Shown: one piece after another, positions 23,621-34,343 of the stretch
Numbering within the stretch: the first letter of the stretch is position 1
Layout: each line of letters starts with the position of its first letter
Origin: Centrapalus pauciflorus
Taxonomy: Eukaryota; Streptophyta; Magnoliopsida; Asterales; Asteraceae
NCBI GenBank assembly: GCA_020465985.1
Contig: JAANYP010007638.1
Span: forward strand, 58,504-122,503
Direction: 5' to 3'
Length of the DNA: 64,000 nucleotides
The notes under the pieces: generated by a model
Databases searched by the model: none
Told to the model about the DNA's origin: nothing
The model's input: only the letters and a program-made list of their open reading frames with translations
Made by a program: the position numbers and the translations under genes

Positions 23621-24929
23621 AGATCAAAGCGTTCACCAATCAACGACAAGATCTTCTGCAGCATCTACTGCTCGCAGGGATCAATCTCAAAGGGCTCCAA
23701 CAAGGGCATTCCAGATCACAGCTGAAGAAGCAAAAGATGACCCGGAGGTGGTTACTGGTACGTTCTTTGTTAATTCCATTCCTGCTATCTTGTTTGATTC
23801 CGGAGCCAATCGTTCGTTTGTCTCCACTACATTTGCTCGACAATTCAATATGCCTACTTCGAAACTACAATTTGTACTTGACATAGAGAGTGCTAGCAAC
23901 ATGTTAGTTAAGGCAGACAAAGTATATAGGAATTGCACATTACTTGTAGAGGATGTAGTGTTCAATATAGACTTAATTCCCATGGAGTTCGAGGAATTCG
24001 ATGTCATAGTAGGTATGGACTGGTTGGTTCACAATGAGGTACAGATTGTATGCAAGAAGAGAATGATCAAGATTGCCACTCCCGAGGGTTGAGACATTTG
24101 TATCTATGGAGGCAGACACAAAGGCGACCTTTGTCTCATTTCAATTGCAAATGCCCGAAAGCATGTTGCCAAGGGTTGTCCTGCATATTTAGCCTACGTT
24201 GTCGATGCAAAGGCTGAAATTCAATCTCCTTCCACCGTTCCCGTTGTTTCAGAATTTCCAGATGTCTTTCCAGAAGATATCTCGGGATTGCCACCTGATC
24301 GTCAAGTGGAATTCCGCATTGACCTCATTCCTGGAGCTGCTCCAATAGCAAAGGCTCCTTATCGTTTAGCCCCTGCTGAAATGCAGGAAATGATGAAACA
24401 ATTACAGGAGTTGCTCGATAAGGGTTTCATACGCCCAAGTTCTTCTCCATGGGGCGCTCCTGTGTTGTTTGTTAAAAAGAAAGATGGCACATTACGTATG
24501 TGCATTGATTACCGCGAACTCAATAAAGTCACAATCAAGAACAAATATCTGTTGCCTCAGATTGATGATCTCTTCGACCAGTTACAAGGCGCAAGCTACT
24601 TCTCGAAGATTGATCTTCGTTCGGGTTATCATCAACTCAAAGTACATCCATATGACATTCCTAAAACGGCTTTCAGAACTCGTTACGGACACTACGAGTT
24701 TCTGGTGATGCCGTTTGGTCTCACGAGTGCGCCGGCTGCTTTCATGGACTTCATGAACAGAGTCTGCCGGCCAATGCTCGACAAATCGGTCATCGTGTTC
24801 ATCGATGACATTCTCATCTATTCAAAGACCAAAGAGGATCATGCAGCACATCTGAGAGAATTACTAGAGTTGCTACGCAAAGAGCGACTTTATGCCAAAT
24901 TCTCGAAATGTGAATTCTAGTTGAGGCAG
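23620..24929 (+). pseudogene. Protease and reverse transcriptase of the inner chromovirus
   Basis: Protease shows LFDSGANRSFVSTTFARQF (about 23790-23845) and EEFDVIVGMDWLVHNE (about 23990-24040), ended by a TGA at 24092. RT runs open from about 24105 to 24917: QVEFRIDLIPGAAPIAKAPY, FIRPSSSPWGAPVLFVKKKD, MCIDYRELNKVTIKNKY, YFSKIDLRSGYHQLKV, FLVMPFGLTSAPAAFMDFMN and the catalytic box VFIDDILIYSK (24805). RT copies element RNA into cDNA. The TAG at 24918-24920 replaces a Trp codon (CEFW in the outer copy). The frame is followed immediately by an intron-like insertion. Confidence 0.9.
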
Positions 24930-25019
24930 GTACGTCTCAACATTCGAAACAAATTTCATGATCCTTATACTCAATTATAAACTCTTTGTTAACCTGTACC
25001 TACTCAATATTCAATTCAG
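24930..25019 (+). other. Intron-like 90-bp insertion between RT and RNase H
   Basis: The inserted DNA starts GTACGTCTC and ends ATTCAATTCAG. Removing it joins LRQ to IQFLGHVIS exactly, the same as the uninterrupted outer copy (LQQIRFLGHVIS at about 29655-29690). It is AT-rich, has a polypyrimidine-poor but usable acceptor, and is a multiple of three but contains stop codons. Whether it is spliced is unknown. Confidence 0.7.
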
Positions 25020-25450
25020 ATCCAATTCTTGGGGCACGTGATATCTGGTGCTGGACTTGCTGTTGATCCTGCAACGATCGAAGCTATCCAGAACTGGGAA
25101 TCACCCCGCAACGCCTCAGAAATTCGTAGCTTCCTGGGATTGGCTGGTTATTACCGCCTATTCATCAAAGACTTCTCCAAAATAGCCGTTCCACTTACAA
25201 AGCTTACTCGCAAGAACGCAACCTTCTTTTGGAAAGAAGAACAACAAACGGCTTTTGACAAATTGAAGAAGTTATTAAGTGAAGCACCAGTTTTAGCCCT
25301 GCTTGAAGGAAACGAACACTTTGTTGTATACACAGATGCATCAGGCATGGGTTTGGGTGCTGTTTTGATGCAAAGAGGAAATTTCATAGCATATGCTTCT
25401 AGACAGCTCAACCGCACGAGAAGGATTACTCTACTCACGACTTGGAGCTA
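25020..25450 (+). pseudogene. RT connection and RNase H N-terminal part of the inner chromovirus
   Basis: The frame reads FLGHVISGAGLAVDPATIEA, NASEIRSFLGLAGYYRLFIK, PLTKLTRKNATFFWKEEQQ and the RNase H start FVVYTDASGMGLGAVLMQRG. A one-base loss near 25410, in QLN, shifts it out of frame; the continuation HEKDYSTHDLELTAVTYAL is in the next frame and leads into the following entry. Confidence 0.88.
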
Positions 25451-27157
25451 ACTGCTGTGACATACGCTCTCAAACTATGGAGGCATTACTTGTATGGAAC
25501 CAAGTGTCAGCTCTACACTGACCACAAAAGTTTAAAGTATATATTCAGTCAGAAGGACTTGAATATGAGGCAGAGAAGGTCAATGGAGCTGATAAAAGAC
25601 TATGATTGTGAAATTCTCTATCATCCAGGGAAGGCCAACGTAGTGGCCGATGCCCTAAGCCAAAAAGTGTACTGCAAGGCATACTGTTATGCCTTGACTT
25701 CTACAATTTTGACGTCAGCTATCATAGACAATGTAAGGGCTGCTCAGTTGCAGGCCTTAAAGGAGGAGAATGTAAAGAATGAAGATGTCAGAATTCAAAT
25801 ACCTTCAATGCAAGACGATGGAACTGGACTCAAAGGTGTGTACGACAGAGTTTGGGTTCCTAAGTTCGGGAACATGCGAGAAGTGATTCTTGAAGAAGCT
25901 CACCAGTCTAAGTTCTCAATTCATCCTGGTAGCACAAAAATGTACAACGACCTGAAAGCTGATTTTTGGTGGCCAGGACTGAAAAGAGACGTTGGGCAAT
26001 TTGTAGAAAGGTGCAGGACTTGTCGTCTAGTCAAAGTAGAGCACCAACAGCCCTATGGTAGTATGCAACCTCTTCCTATTCCAGAATGGAAGTGGGACCA
26101 TATTACTATGGATTTTATAACAAAGCTGCCCAAAACGCGTCGTCAACATGATGCTATCTGGGTCATTGTTGACCATCTGACGAAATCTGCTCACTTCATA
26201 CCCATTCGGGAGACTTACTTCCTGGACCGTCTTACCCATATCTACGTAAACGAAATCGTCATTAGGCATGGTGTGCCTAAGTCTATTGTCTCTGACCGAG
26301 ATAGTAGATTTACTTCTAACTTCTGGGCTGCCTTACAAAATGGTCTTGGTACTCGTATCGCAATGAGTACTGCTTACAGACCTCAATCTGACGGACAAAG
26401 TGAAAGAACGATCTTAACTCTGGAAGACATGCTCAGAGCGTGTGTCATGGATTTGGGTGGTAACTGGGATGATCACCTCCCATTGCTTGAATTCTCCTAC
26501 AATAACAGTTACCATTCCACAATCAAGATGGCACCGTTCGAGTTCCTGTATGGCAGAAAGTGTAGGACTCCAACTTTTTGGAGGGAAACAGGAGAAACTC
26601 CTATCGCCGGACCAGCTTTGCTACAGGAGACCAACGAAAAGATCCAACTCATTCGTCAATACATGAAAACGGCACAAGATCGGAAAAAGAATTACCACGA
26701 TCGCCATCATAAAGCGATAGAGTTTCACAAGTATAATTGGGTATACTTGAAGGTGTCCCCAATGAAAGGTGTTACCAGATTTGTTAAGCGAGGAAAGCTA
26801 TCTCCTCGATTTGTAGGACCCTTCTGGATACTAGAAAGAGTTGGGAATCAGTCCTACCATTTGGACTTGCCGGAAGAGTTATCAGATGTTCACCCGGTCT
26901 TTCATGTTGGATATTTAAGAAAGAGTCTGGTGCCCGAGAGGGAACCATGGACTGGTCATTCAGAGATAAAGATTGACGAACGGTTAAGGTTCGTTGATGA
27001 GCCGGAGTGCATACTAGAAATGAAAGTCAAGAAACTACGGAACAAGGAAATCAAGATGGTGCTGGTCAAGTGGAAGCATCATAAGGGAGCTAACCACACT
27101 TGGGAATCGGAAGAAGATATGAAGATTAAGTACCCAAGTTTGTTTAGCGCAGCATGA
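25442..27157 (+). CDS. RNase H (C-terminal), integrase and chromodomain of the inner chromovirus
   Basis: This 571-codon frame is uninterrupted. Residues 1-75 finish RNase H (LYTDHKSLKYIF; VVADALS). The integrase zinc finger has His154, His161, Cys191 and Cys194. The catalytic triad is Asp224 (ITMDFITKLP), Asp285 (IVSDRDSRF) and Glu321 (GQSERTI), with exactly 35 residues between the last two. The GPF-like region (RFVGPFWILERVGNQSYHLD) and a C-terminal chromodomain-like segment (about 518-565, KMVLVKWKHHKGANHTWE) follow. Chromodomains are thought to direct integration to marked chromatin. The ATG at 25442 is only the first Met after the frameshift; in life the product would come from a Pol polyprotein. 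Confidence 0.93.
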   Translation: MELTAVTYALKLWRHYLYGTKCQLYTDHKSLKYIFSQKDLNMRQRRSMELIKDYDCEILYHPGKANVVADALSQKVYCKAYCYALTSTILTSAIIDNVRAAQLQALKEENVKNEDVRIQIPSMQDDGTGLKGVYDRVWVPKFGNMREVILEEAHQSKFSIHPGSTKMYNDLKADFWWPGLKRDVGQFVERCRTCRLVKVEHQQPYGSMQPLPIPEWKWDHITMDFITKLPKTRRQHDAIWVIVDHLTKSAHFIPIRETYFLDRLTHIYVNEIVIRHGVPKSIVSDRDSRFTSNFWAALQNGLGTRIAMSTAYRPQSDGQSERTILTLEDMLRACVMDLGGNWDDHLPLLEFSYNNSYHSTIKMAPFEFLYGRKCRTPTFWRETGETPIAGPALLQETNEKIQLIRQYMKTAQDRKKNYHDRHHKAIEFHKYNWVYLKVSPMKGVTRFVKRGKLSPRFVGPFWILERVGNQSYHLDLPEELSDVHPVFHVGYLRKSLVPEREPWTGHSEIKIDERLRFVDEPECILEMKVKKLRNKEIKMVLVKWKHHKGANHTWESEEDMKIKYPSLFSAA

Positions 27158-27194
27158 CTTCACAGAAGAAGTATAGGCGTGGTGGAGCCCTTGT

Positions 27195-29134
27195 TGTAAC
27201 ATCCCTATTTTTCAATTACTTGTAATAGACAATTTAAGACTCAATTATTTGTATTAATGGATATTTATGTCAATTTAAGCAAATTATGTTCACAAATTTA
27301 TAAATGAGAAAGATATGAAGTTGAGGGGTATAATGTGCAAATAGGATGAATTAACAAATAAAAGAGAGTTAATGCTCATTATTTCCAATCTCACTCTCTC
27401 TCTCTACTCTCTCGATGCTCTCTCCCTCTCTCTAAAAACCCACCATTTCATTATCAAAAATCCGAAAATTGTTGGATTTAAGTGTTCAAAATCGGGATTC
27501 AAGCATATTGAAAGAACTATAAGCATTACAACAAACGATTTGAGGTAAGATTTACACAAAACTTGCAATTTTGATGGTTTTGGATCGGTTTTATAGAAAC
27601 CGAATCATAAGATTAGTGATGCAAATGTTAATGCATGTGGGATATTATTGTTGTAATGTTAAAATCGAGTATTGATGTTGTAGTATATCAAATTTCAGAA
27701 TCAAATTCACACTCTAAGTATGATTTTTGGAATTTTGTGTGTGTTTTAGTGTGTGTGCTCTTCGAAGACTTGTAGAAAAATGGACACAAATGTGAGATTT
27801 TTGGTACATTATGGTATGTTATAAGTTGATATAGTACATTTAAGTTCATATTTACAATTTTAGTTACTGAAACATGCAAAATTGTCCAAATATAATTTCT
27901 GGAAAATGTTGAAATTTTACCAAGTATGAACTCGGTCCGGATCTGTCCGAGTTCGGACCATACCCAATCCGGACCAACAGTGAATTCGGACCTGTTCATT
28001 TCGGCCCATACACAATTTCGGACCACCCTATTTCGGATCCATCACCCAATCCGGATTCATCCTAATTCGGACCCCAACCTATTTCGGACAATTACCCATT
28101 TCGGACCCTGCCAATTCGGACCACCGCAATTCGGATCACCTCAATTCGGACCAAAGGGACCATCCGAATTCGGATATGGTCCGAAATCAGACCCAATTAC
28201 ATTTAATTTTTAGAATATAAGTTTTAAGTAATTACTGACATTAATTCACTATTACACTTACTTTACAGATCATTGTGGTGTTGTCTAACACACATTGATT
28301 CAGAGACACGATACACAACACCAATCACTGTGAGTAATAGATTATCAATCTAACATTTATTGTCTTTGCATTCACACGTTTACAATTCAATGGCATGTTC
28401 ACATTGTTCATTACATCAATTGGCACTCATGATTAATTTGTTGTTATGATGCACACTCGTACTTGACATGTAACACACATGTAGCCAGCGTTCATTTGAA
28501 AGTGCATCTATTTACATCATGCTTGCACTGCATGATCATTACTTCACAATCTGATGGGACCTGGACTAGGGCTGACAGCAGTCCACTGTCGGGGACTGAT
28601 CATCCCACTCGTTATCCTGGTCAGGTTCGGCACATCCCCGATCAGCATTTGAACTGCCAACCCCATGCTTGCACTGCATGGTTTTCACATACTATGAGGC
28701 TTGCACTTCCCGTACACACATACATTGGGGCTTTCACTGCCCATGGTTACGCAATGCTTGTAAAGAAATATTTGTTATTTGCATAATCTGTTATCTCACT
28801 AAGCAATTAGCTTACTGTTGACTCACAATGTTTTCAGGCAAAGGCAAAAGTGTAGCAGGACCGTCTACTTAAGCATATCAATTCAATATCCCGGAGACTT
28901 AGAAGCTATTGGTACACAGATATTGTAGCTTTGGGCTGGGATTTATGACTTGTAAAACAATTATGATGATGTAATAGTTAGACATAATCACTGTAGACAC
29001 TTATATTTATTGCTTTAGTGTGGAACTGCTTAAATCTGATTTAAGTATTCAATTTAATTTATCATATTATTCATTGGGTTGTATGTTGATCCGGGTGATT
29101 CCATTTATACTATCAAAACAAAGAGGTCGTCACA
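27195..29134 (+). repeat. 3' LTR of the inner chromovirus
   Basis: It starts TGTAACATCCCTATTTTTCA 37 bases after the pol stop, preceded by GGTGGAGCCCTTGT where a longer purine tract would be expected, and ends GGTCGTCACA before the right CAACT duplication. It differs from the 5' LTR by scattered substitutions and one- to four-base indels. Confidence 0.93.
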
Positions 29135-31802
29135 CAACTCCATGAGTTGTTGGATAAGGGCTTCATTCGACCGAGTTCATCTCCGTGGGGAGCACCGATA
29201 CTGTTTGTTAAAAAGAAGGATGGCACAATGAGGATGTGTATTGATTACCGTGAGCTGAATAAGTTGACAATTAAGAACAAGTATCCGTTGCCAAGGATTG
29301 ATGACTTGTTCGATGAGTTACATGGAGTTAGTGTATTCTCCAAGATTGATCTGCGATCGGGATACCATCATTTGAAGGTTAGAGAGAAAGATGTACCGAA
29401 GACGGCCTTCAGGACGCATTGTGGGCATTACGAGTTTCTGGTTATGCCATTCGGACTAAGCAACGCCCCGGCTGTCTTTAAGGATCTCATGAATAGAGTA
29501 TGTATATTGATGTTAGACAAATCGGTGATAGTGTTTATTGATGACAATTTGGTCTATTCTAAGTCTGAAGTCGAACATGCTGTTCATTAGAGAGAACTGT
29601 TGGAGTTATTGTGGAAGAAAAAGTTGTATGTCAAATTCTCGAAATGTGAGTTTTGGCTGCAACAGATCCGATTTCTAGGACACGTGATTTCGGAAGCTGG
29701 GATTTCTGTGGATCCAGATAAAGTTGAAGCTATAAAGAATTGGGAACCGCCACGGTCTGCTACTGAGATGAGAAGTTTTCTTCAATTGGTGGGGTATTAT
29801 TGAAGATTTATAAATGATTTCTCGAAGACTGCAATCCCCTTGACTGCATTAACAAAGAAAAATGCATCGTGTGTTTGGGAAACTGTGCAGCAAGAGGCTT
29901 TCGAGATCTTGAAGAAAACATTAAGCGAAACACCGATACTTGCCTTACCAGAGGGTAATGAAGATTTTGTGGTTTATACGGATGCTTCGACGTTGGGATT
30001 AGGCGCTGTACTGATGCAGCGTGGAAAGGTTATAGCATATGCATCAAGGCAGTTAAAGCAACACGAAAAAGACTATTCTAGTCACTATCAGAGTTGACAG
30101 TTGTTACGTTTGCCTTGAAGTTGTGGAGACATTATCTTTACGTAACTAAGTGTCAACTCTACACGGACCATAAGAGTTTGAAGTATATTTTTAGTCAGAA
30201 AGAGCTTAACGTGAGACAAAGACGTTCGATGGAACTTATAAAGGATTATGATTGCGAGATCCTTTATCATCCCAGAAAGGGTAACGTGGTAGCCGATGCT
30301 TTGAGTCGCAAAGCTTATGCTAAGGACCGTTGCTACATGATAACGTCTATGATGTTAACGTCCACCATTATTGATGACGTAAAAGCTGCTCAAGAAGAAG
30401 CTTTAAAAGAAGAAAACATAGACGCTGAGGATATAAGGATACAAAAGAAGATTATGGAATCAAGTGAGTCAGGCCTAAAAGGTGTATATGGGAGAATCTG
30501 GGTGCGTAAGTATGGGGGCATGTGAAGAGTAATCATTGAAGAAGCGCATCAGTCGAAATTTTCTGTACATCCCGGGAGCACAAAGATGTACACCGAACTG
30601 AAAGCTGACTTTTGGTGGCCCAGACTAAAGAAGGATATTGGGCAATATGTTGAAAAGTGCAGGACATGTCGGATAGTGAAAGCCGAACATCAGCAACCTT
30701 ATGGTAGTTTGCAACCACTTCCCATTCCGGAATGGAAGTGGAAGCACATTACTATGGATTTCGTTACCAAATTGCCGAAGACTAGGCGTCAACAAGATGC
30801 AGTATGGGTGATTGTTGATAGGTTGACTAAGTCTACACATTTCATTCCCATCAGGGAAAGTCATTCGTTGGAGAGGTTGGCGCAGATTTACTTGAATGAG
30901 ATTGTGTCTAGACACGGAGTCCCGAAGTCTATTGTGTAGGATCGGGATAGCCGCTTTACTTCTAATTGCTGGTCAGCATTACAAGAAGGATTAGGAACTA
31001 GAATAGCAATGAGTACAGCTTATCGTCTGCAAACCGATGGTCAAAGTGAAAGGACCATCCTTACTCTGGAAGATATGATGCGGGCGTGTATCTTAGATCT
31101 TGATGGTAATTGAGACGATCATTTTCCATTAATAGAGTTCTCGTACAACAACAGATACCACGCAACGATCAAGAAAGCGTCGATTGAAGCATTGAAAGGG
31201 AGAAGGTGTAGGACTCCTACTTGTTGGAGAGAAACCGGAGAGACTCCGATTGCTGGGCCGGCATTGGTACAGGAAACTAATGAAAAGATACAGTTGGTAC
31301 GACTGAACATGAAAGCAGCCCAGGATCGACAGAAAAGCTATCACGATAGGAGCCATAAACCGATAAGTGTTGATGTAAATGATTGGGTTTATTTGAAAGT
31401 ATCACCTATGAGAGGTGTTACTCGTTTTGTTAAAGTGGAAAGTTAGCTCTAAGATTCGTTGGACCATTCAAGATTACCGTGAAAGTAGGAAATCAGTCTT
31501 ATCGTTTAGAGTTACCGAAGGAGATGTCGGGAATACACCCGGTGTTGCATGTTGGAAATCTTAGGAAGTCTTTTACTAATGGAAACGAGCACTGGGCTAA
31601 TCACACCGAGCTGCAGATTGATGAAAGGCTCCGATATGTGGAAGAGCCAAAGTGTGTGTTAGATACTAAAGTGAAAAAGTTAAGGAGCAAAGAGATACAG
31701 ATGGTGCTTGTGCGTTGGAAGGATCACAAAGGAGCAAACCATACGTGGGAAACAAAGTCAGATATGATGAAGAGATACCCGCAACTTTTTGAAGATAAGT
31801 GA
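29135..31802 (+). pseudogene. RT to chromodomain of the outer chromovirus (continuation)
   Basis: The frame resumes with QLHELLDKGFIRPSSSPWG. RT: MCIDYRELNKLTIKNKYPL, FSKIDLRSGYHHLKV and the catalytic box VFIDDNLVYSK (29535). RNase H: FVVYTDASTLGLGAVLMQRG (about 29970) and VVADALSRKA. Integrase: YGSLQPLPIPEWKWKHITMD, VIVDRLTKSTHFIPI, IV*DRDSRF, QTDGQSERTI. The tail MVLVRWKDHKGANHTWE is the chromodomain-like end, stopping at 31800-31802. Stops occur near 29588, 29802, 30095, 30523, 30937, 31113 and 31444; several fit CGA-to-TGA or TGG-to-TGA changes. The gene has no insertion at the place where the inner copy has its intron-like segment. Confidence 0.9.
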
Positions 31803-31839
31803 CTTCGAGGACGATGTCTGAGCGTGGTGGAGCCCATGC

Positions 31840-34004
31840 TGTAACATCCTCGGATTTAAATTTTTGTAATTGAGGTTAATTAGTTAAATTTTTGTAATTT
31901 ATGAAATCAAGTTGGATTATGAATGATACGTATGTATTTTGAAATTTAAAAGTTGGTTGCTATTTTAAGAAATTTTTAGAATTTCAACGCATTAGGTTAA
32001 TATGATGATAAATAAATGTTGTGGTGAAATTTTAAGGTAAAATATGAATTTAAAGGAAATCAGATAATTTGAGGGGCTAAATGTGACAAAAGCCGAAAAT
32101 AAGGAAATAAAAGAATTTTAGTCTCTCATTTCTTCATTTCACCTCTACATTTCAAGAACACGCACTCTCTCTCTATCTAGAATCTCTCTGCTGGATCTAA
32201 AATTTCTGGAGCAAAATTCATGGAATTAATCTGATTATAAACAAGATTCAAATGGCTTTGGAGGTAATAACATAGTCTCTAAGTTGAGGTTTTATTTTTG
32301 AGAATAATATGCAAAAATTCGGAATTTAATCTGGAAATTTATGATGCGTGTATGTTATATTAGTTGGAAATCATCTCTTGAAGATTTCTGAAGCATTAGA
32401 AACAAGAATCGTTCGTTGAATCGATCAAAAAGGGTAGAATTCTGAATTTTTATGTATTTTAGTGTTCTTGAGAAAATAACCATATTTTGGTTAAATCTGG
32501 ATGAATCAGTGTGTTATTGATGGGAAAAATGATGTAGAAATGATCCAAATATGTTAATATAACTTTTCTATGGATTGCATGTGTTTAAAAACGGATATTT
32601 GGCAATTTTCATGTAAAACCCGTAAGCTAAGAGTATCGACCTGTTGGTCGACTTGGCAAGTCGCCAAGAACACTTGAATAAATCGTTCAAAAATTCATAA
32701 GTGTTGGATCCGAATTCGGTTAGGACCTGAATTCGGATGAGAACCGAACTCAGATGGGACCTGAAGTCGGATGGGACCCGGACTCGAATGGGTCGAAACT
32801 ACTTCGGATGGAACAAAAATCCGGCCGAGGATCCAAAATTCGGACCTCGACTCGGCGAGTCGCCTGGATCGACTCTGCGAGTCGGCCACAGTTATGGTAT
32901 CCGAATTGCTTATATATCAATCACATTTTTGAGATACCTTTTGTAACATATTAAGTAAATAAAGGGGGGTTAATTGGAAATAATAACACATCAAATGATG
33001 AGATTTAAACATGAGTTGCAGATGACGGTTCCAAATGTTGTAACACTTTAATTGTACAAACTAGATGCTCATTTGTTAAAAAACATGTGTGTGATGTGTT
33101 TTCCTTATGGAAATGTAATAGGTCCCTTGTGGTGTTGTTTAAGGCACAGTGGGGTACTTTGTGAATCTGGATGAAAGCCCGTGGAGAAATAAAATAAGCT
33201 GAAATTTATTAACGCACCCACTGTGAGTACATATGATTTCGCATGTCTATATCTGTTTTATGTTAGCTATTGCCTGCTGAGACATGTTGTTTAAACTTCA
33301 TTTGGAATTCTACTAACTTGCGTAGACTTAGATGCACATTGTTCCTTGTTGCATGTCTGTTTCTTTATTGTGCATCTTTTGATGGACCGGCGGGTCGCAT
33401 CTGTATTCCGATGTTACTGCACTATATGACTCGGAGCTGATCCCTCCGAGGTTCTGGTAGGCAGTAAGTCATCCATAATGTAATGTTTGTTTCGGATGTT
33501 TGGTTTTCCTATGCCGAGCGTTGTCTCGAAGGAGCTGCGGCTCTTGTGCCGTACTTTGTGTACGTAGAGAGTATACGGCGTGCGTCATTGGTGTTACTCT
33601 TGGGTGGCTTCATAAAGATTTATAGAATGTGTAAATCTGTGTATTCACTAAGCTTTGCTTACCCCTCAGTTGTTGACATTTTTACAGGAAAAGGAAAATC
33701 CACTGCGGGACCTTCTAGCGAGGTCAACACTTGAAGTTGGAAGAATATCTACTACTCATTTTGGTAATTGAAGCATGGGATTGTTGTTGTAATACATTTG
33801 GATGATGTAATAACTTTTGAGTTTGTAGACTTAGACTTGGAACCTTGTAGCACCGTAGGGTGTTTTAAAACATTTGTAATTTTTTATTTATGTACATTAT
33901 TGCTTCCGCACTGTATTAAACATTCAGATCATTATGTCATGGTTAATGTATGGTGATTAATCCTGGGTGTATTGTAATGGTTGTTTTGTGGCAAGGGTGT
34001 CACA
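31840..34004 (+). repeat. 3' LTR of the outer chromovirus (full length)
   Basis: It starts TGTAACATCCTCGGATTTAA and ends GCAAGGGTGTCACA at the right ATTAA duplication. It contains the CGAATTCGG/GGACC motif block (32705-32890) and GACTCGGCGAGTCG (32848), plus a promoter-distal block up to 33450 that the 5' LTR lacks. A small open frame at 33483-33734 is ordinary LTR sequence. Confidence 0.92.
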
Positions 34005-34029
34005 ATTAATTTTTAAATCAAAAAAATTA

Positions 34030-34334
34030 GGGTTTATTATTAAAAAAAACCAACATGTTTTCATGTTTTTTGCGTTTTCGTCCCTCCATGTTATTTTTTT
34101 CATAAAAAACCTCAAGTTATTCTTTTCTTATTGGTTTAGTGAAATTTTGGACATTAGACCCCGGTTATAATTTGTGAACAGGGTTTTAAAAACTTGAAAA
34201 ACCAGGTTCTAATGTTCAAATTTCACTAAACCAATAAGAAAAAAATAACTTGAGGTTTTTTATGGAAAAAAATAACATGGAGAGACGAAAACGCAAAAAA
34301 TATGAAAACATGTTGGTTTTTTCATAATAAACCC
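34030..34334. mobile_element. Fold-back MITE 1 (Mutator-like, 9-bp TSD)
   Basis: The 305-bp segment is nearly all inverted repeat. The left arm from GGGTTTATTATTA through CCAACATGTTTTCAT, TTTTGCGTTTTCGTC and ATTGGTTTAGTGAAATTT is mirrored on the right and ends ATAATAAACCC. The 9-bp sequence AAAAAATTA flanks it on both sides (34021-34029 and 34335-34343). The related DNA at about 48490-48530 reads through this position without the insert. Nine-base duplications with long arms fit Mutator-like MITEs; it codes for nothing. Confidence 0.85.
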
Positions 34335-34343
34335 AAAAAATTA

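Larger units (their letters stand above)
20379..29134 (+). mobile_element. Inner Ty3/gypsy chromovirus (Tekay/Del-like), complete, 8756 bp
   Basis: Two LTRs of 1941 and 1940 bp start TGTAACATCCC and end GGTCGTCACA. CAACT flanks the element on both sides (20374-20378 and 29135-29139). The primer site for initiator tRNA-Met is directly inside the 5' LTR. Gag, protease, RT, RNase H, integrase and chromodomain are all present in order. By eye the LTRs differ by only a few percent, so this insertion is younger than its host element. Gag carries two in-frame stops, pol a TAG, two frameshifts and an intron-like insertion, so it is unlikely to be active. Confidence 0.95.
16842..34004 (+). mobile_element. 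Outer Ty3/gypsy chromovirus (Tekay/Del-like) with a nested relative
   Basis: The LTRs begin TGTAACAT and end TGTCACA, and the 5-bp duplication ATTAA lies on both sides (16837-16841 and 34005-34009). Coding order is gag, protease, RT, RNase H, integrase and chromodomain. The RT gene is split at 20378/29135 by a second element. Without that insertion the element would be about 8.4 kb. The 5' LTR (1453 bp) lacks an internal block of roughly 0.7 kb present in the 3' LTR (2165 bp). The reading frames contain many stops and small frameshifts, so the copy is dead. A C-terminal chromodomain-like segment supports the chromovirus call. Confidence 0.93.

Noticed and set aside
33483..33734. 83-codon frame in the outer 3' LTR
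   Set aside because: The same DNA in the 5' LTR (17790-18005) has a stop and other changes; no known protein.
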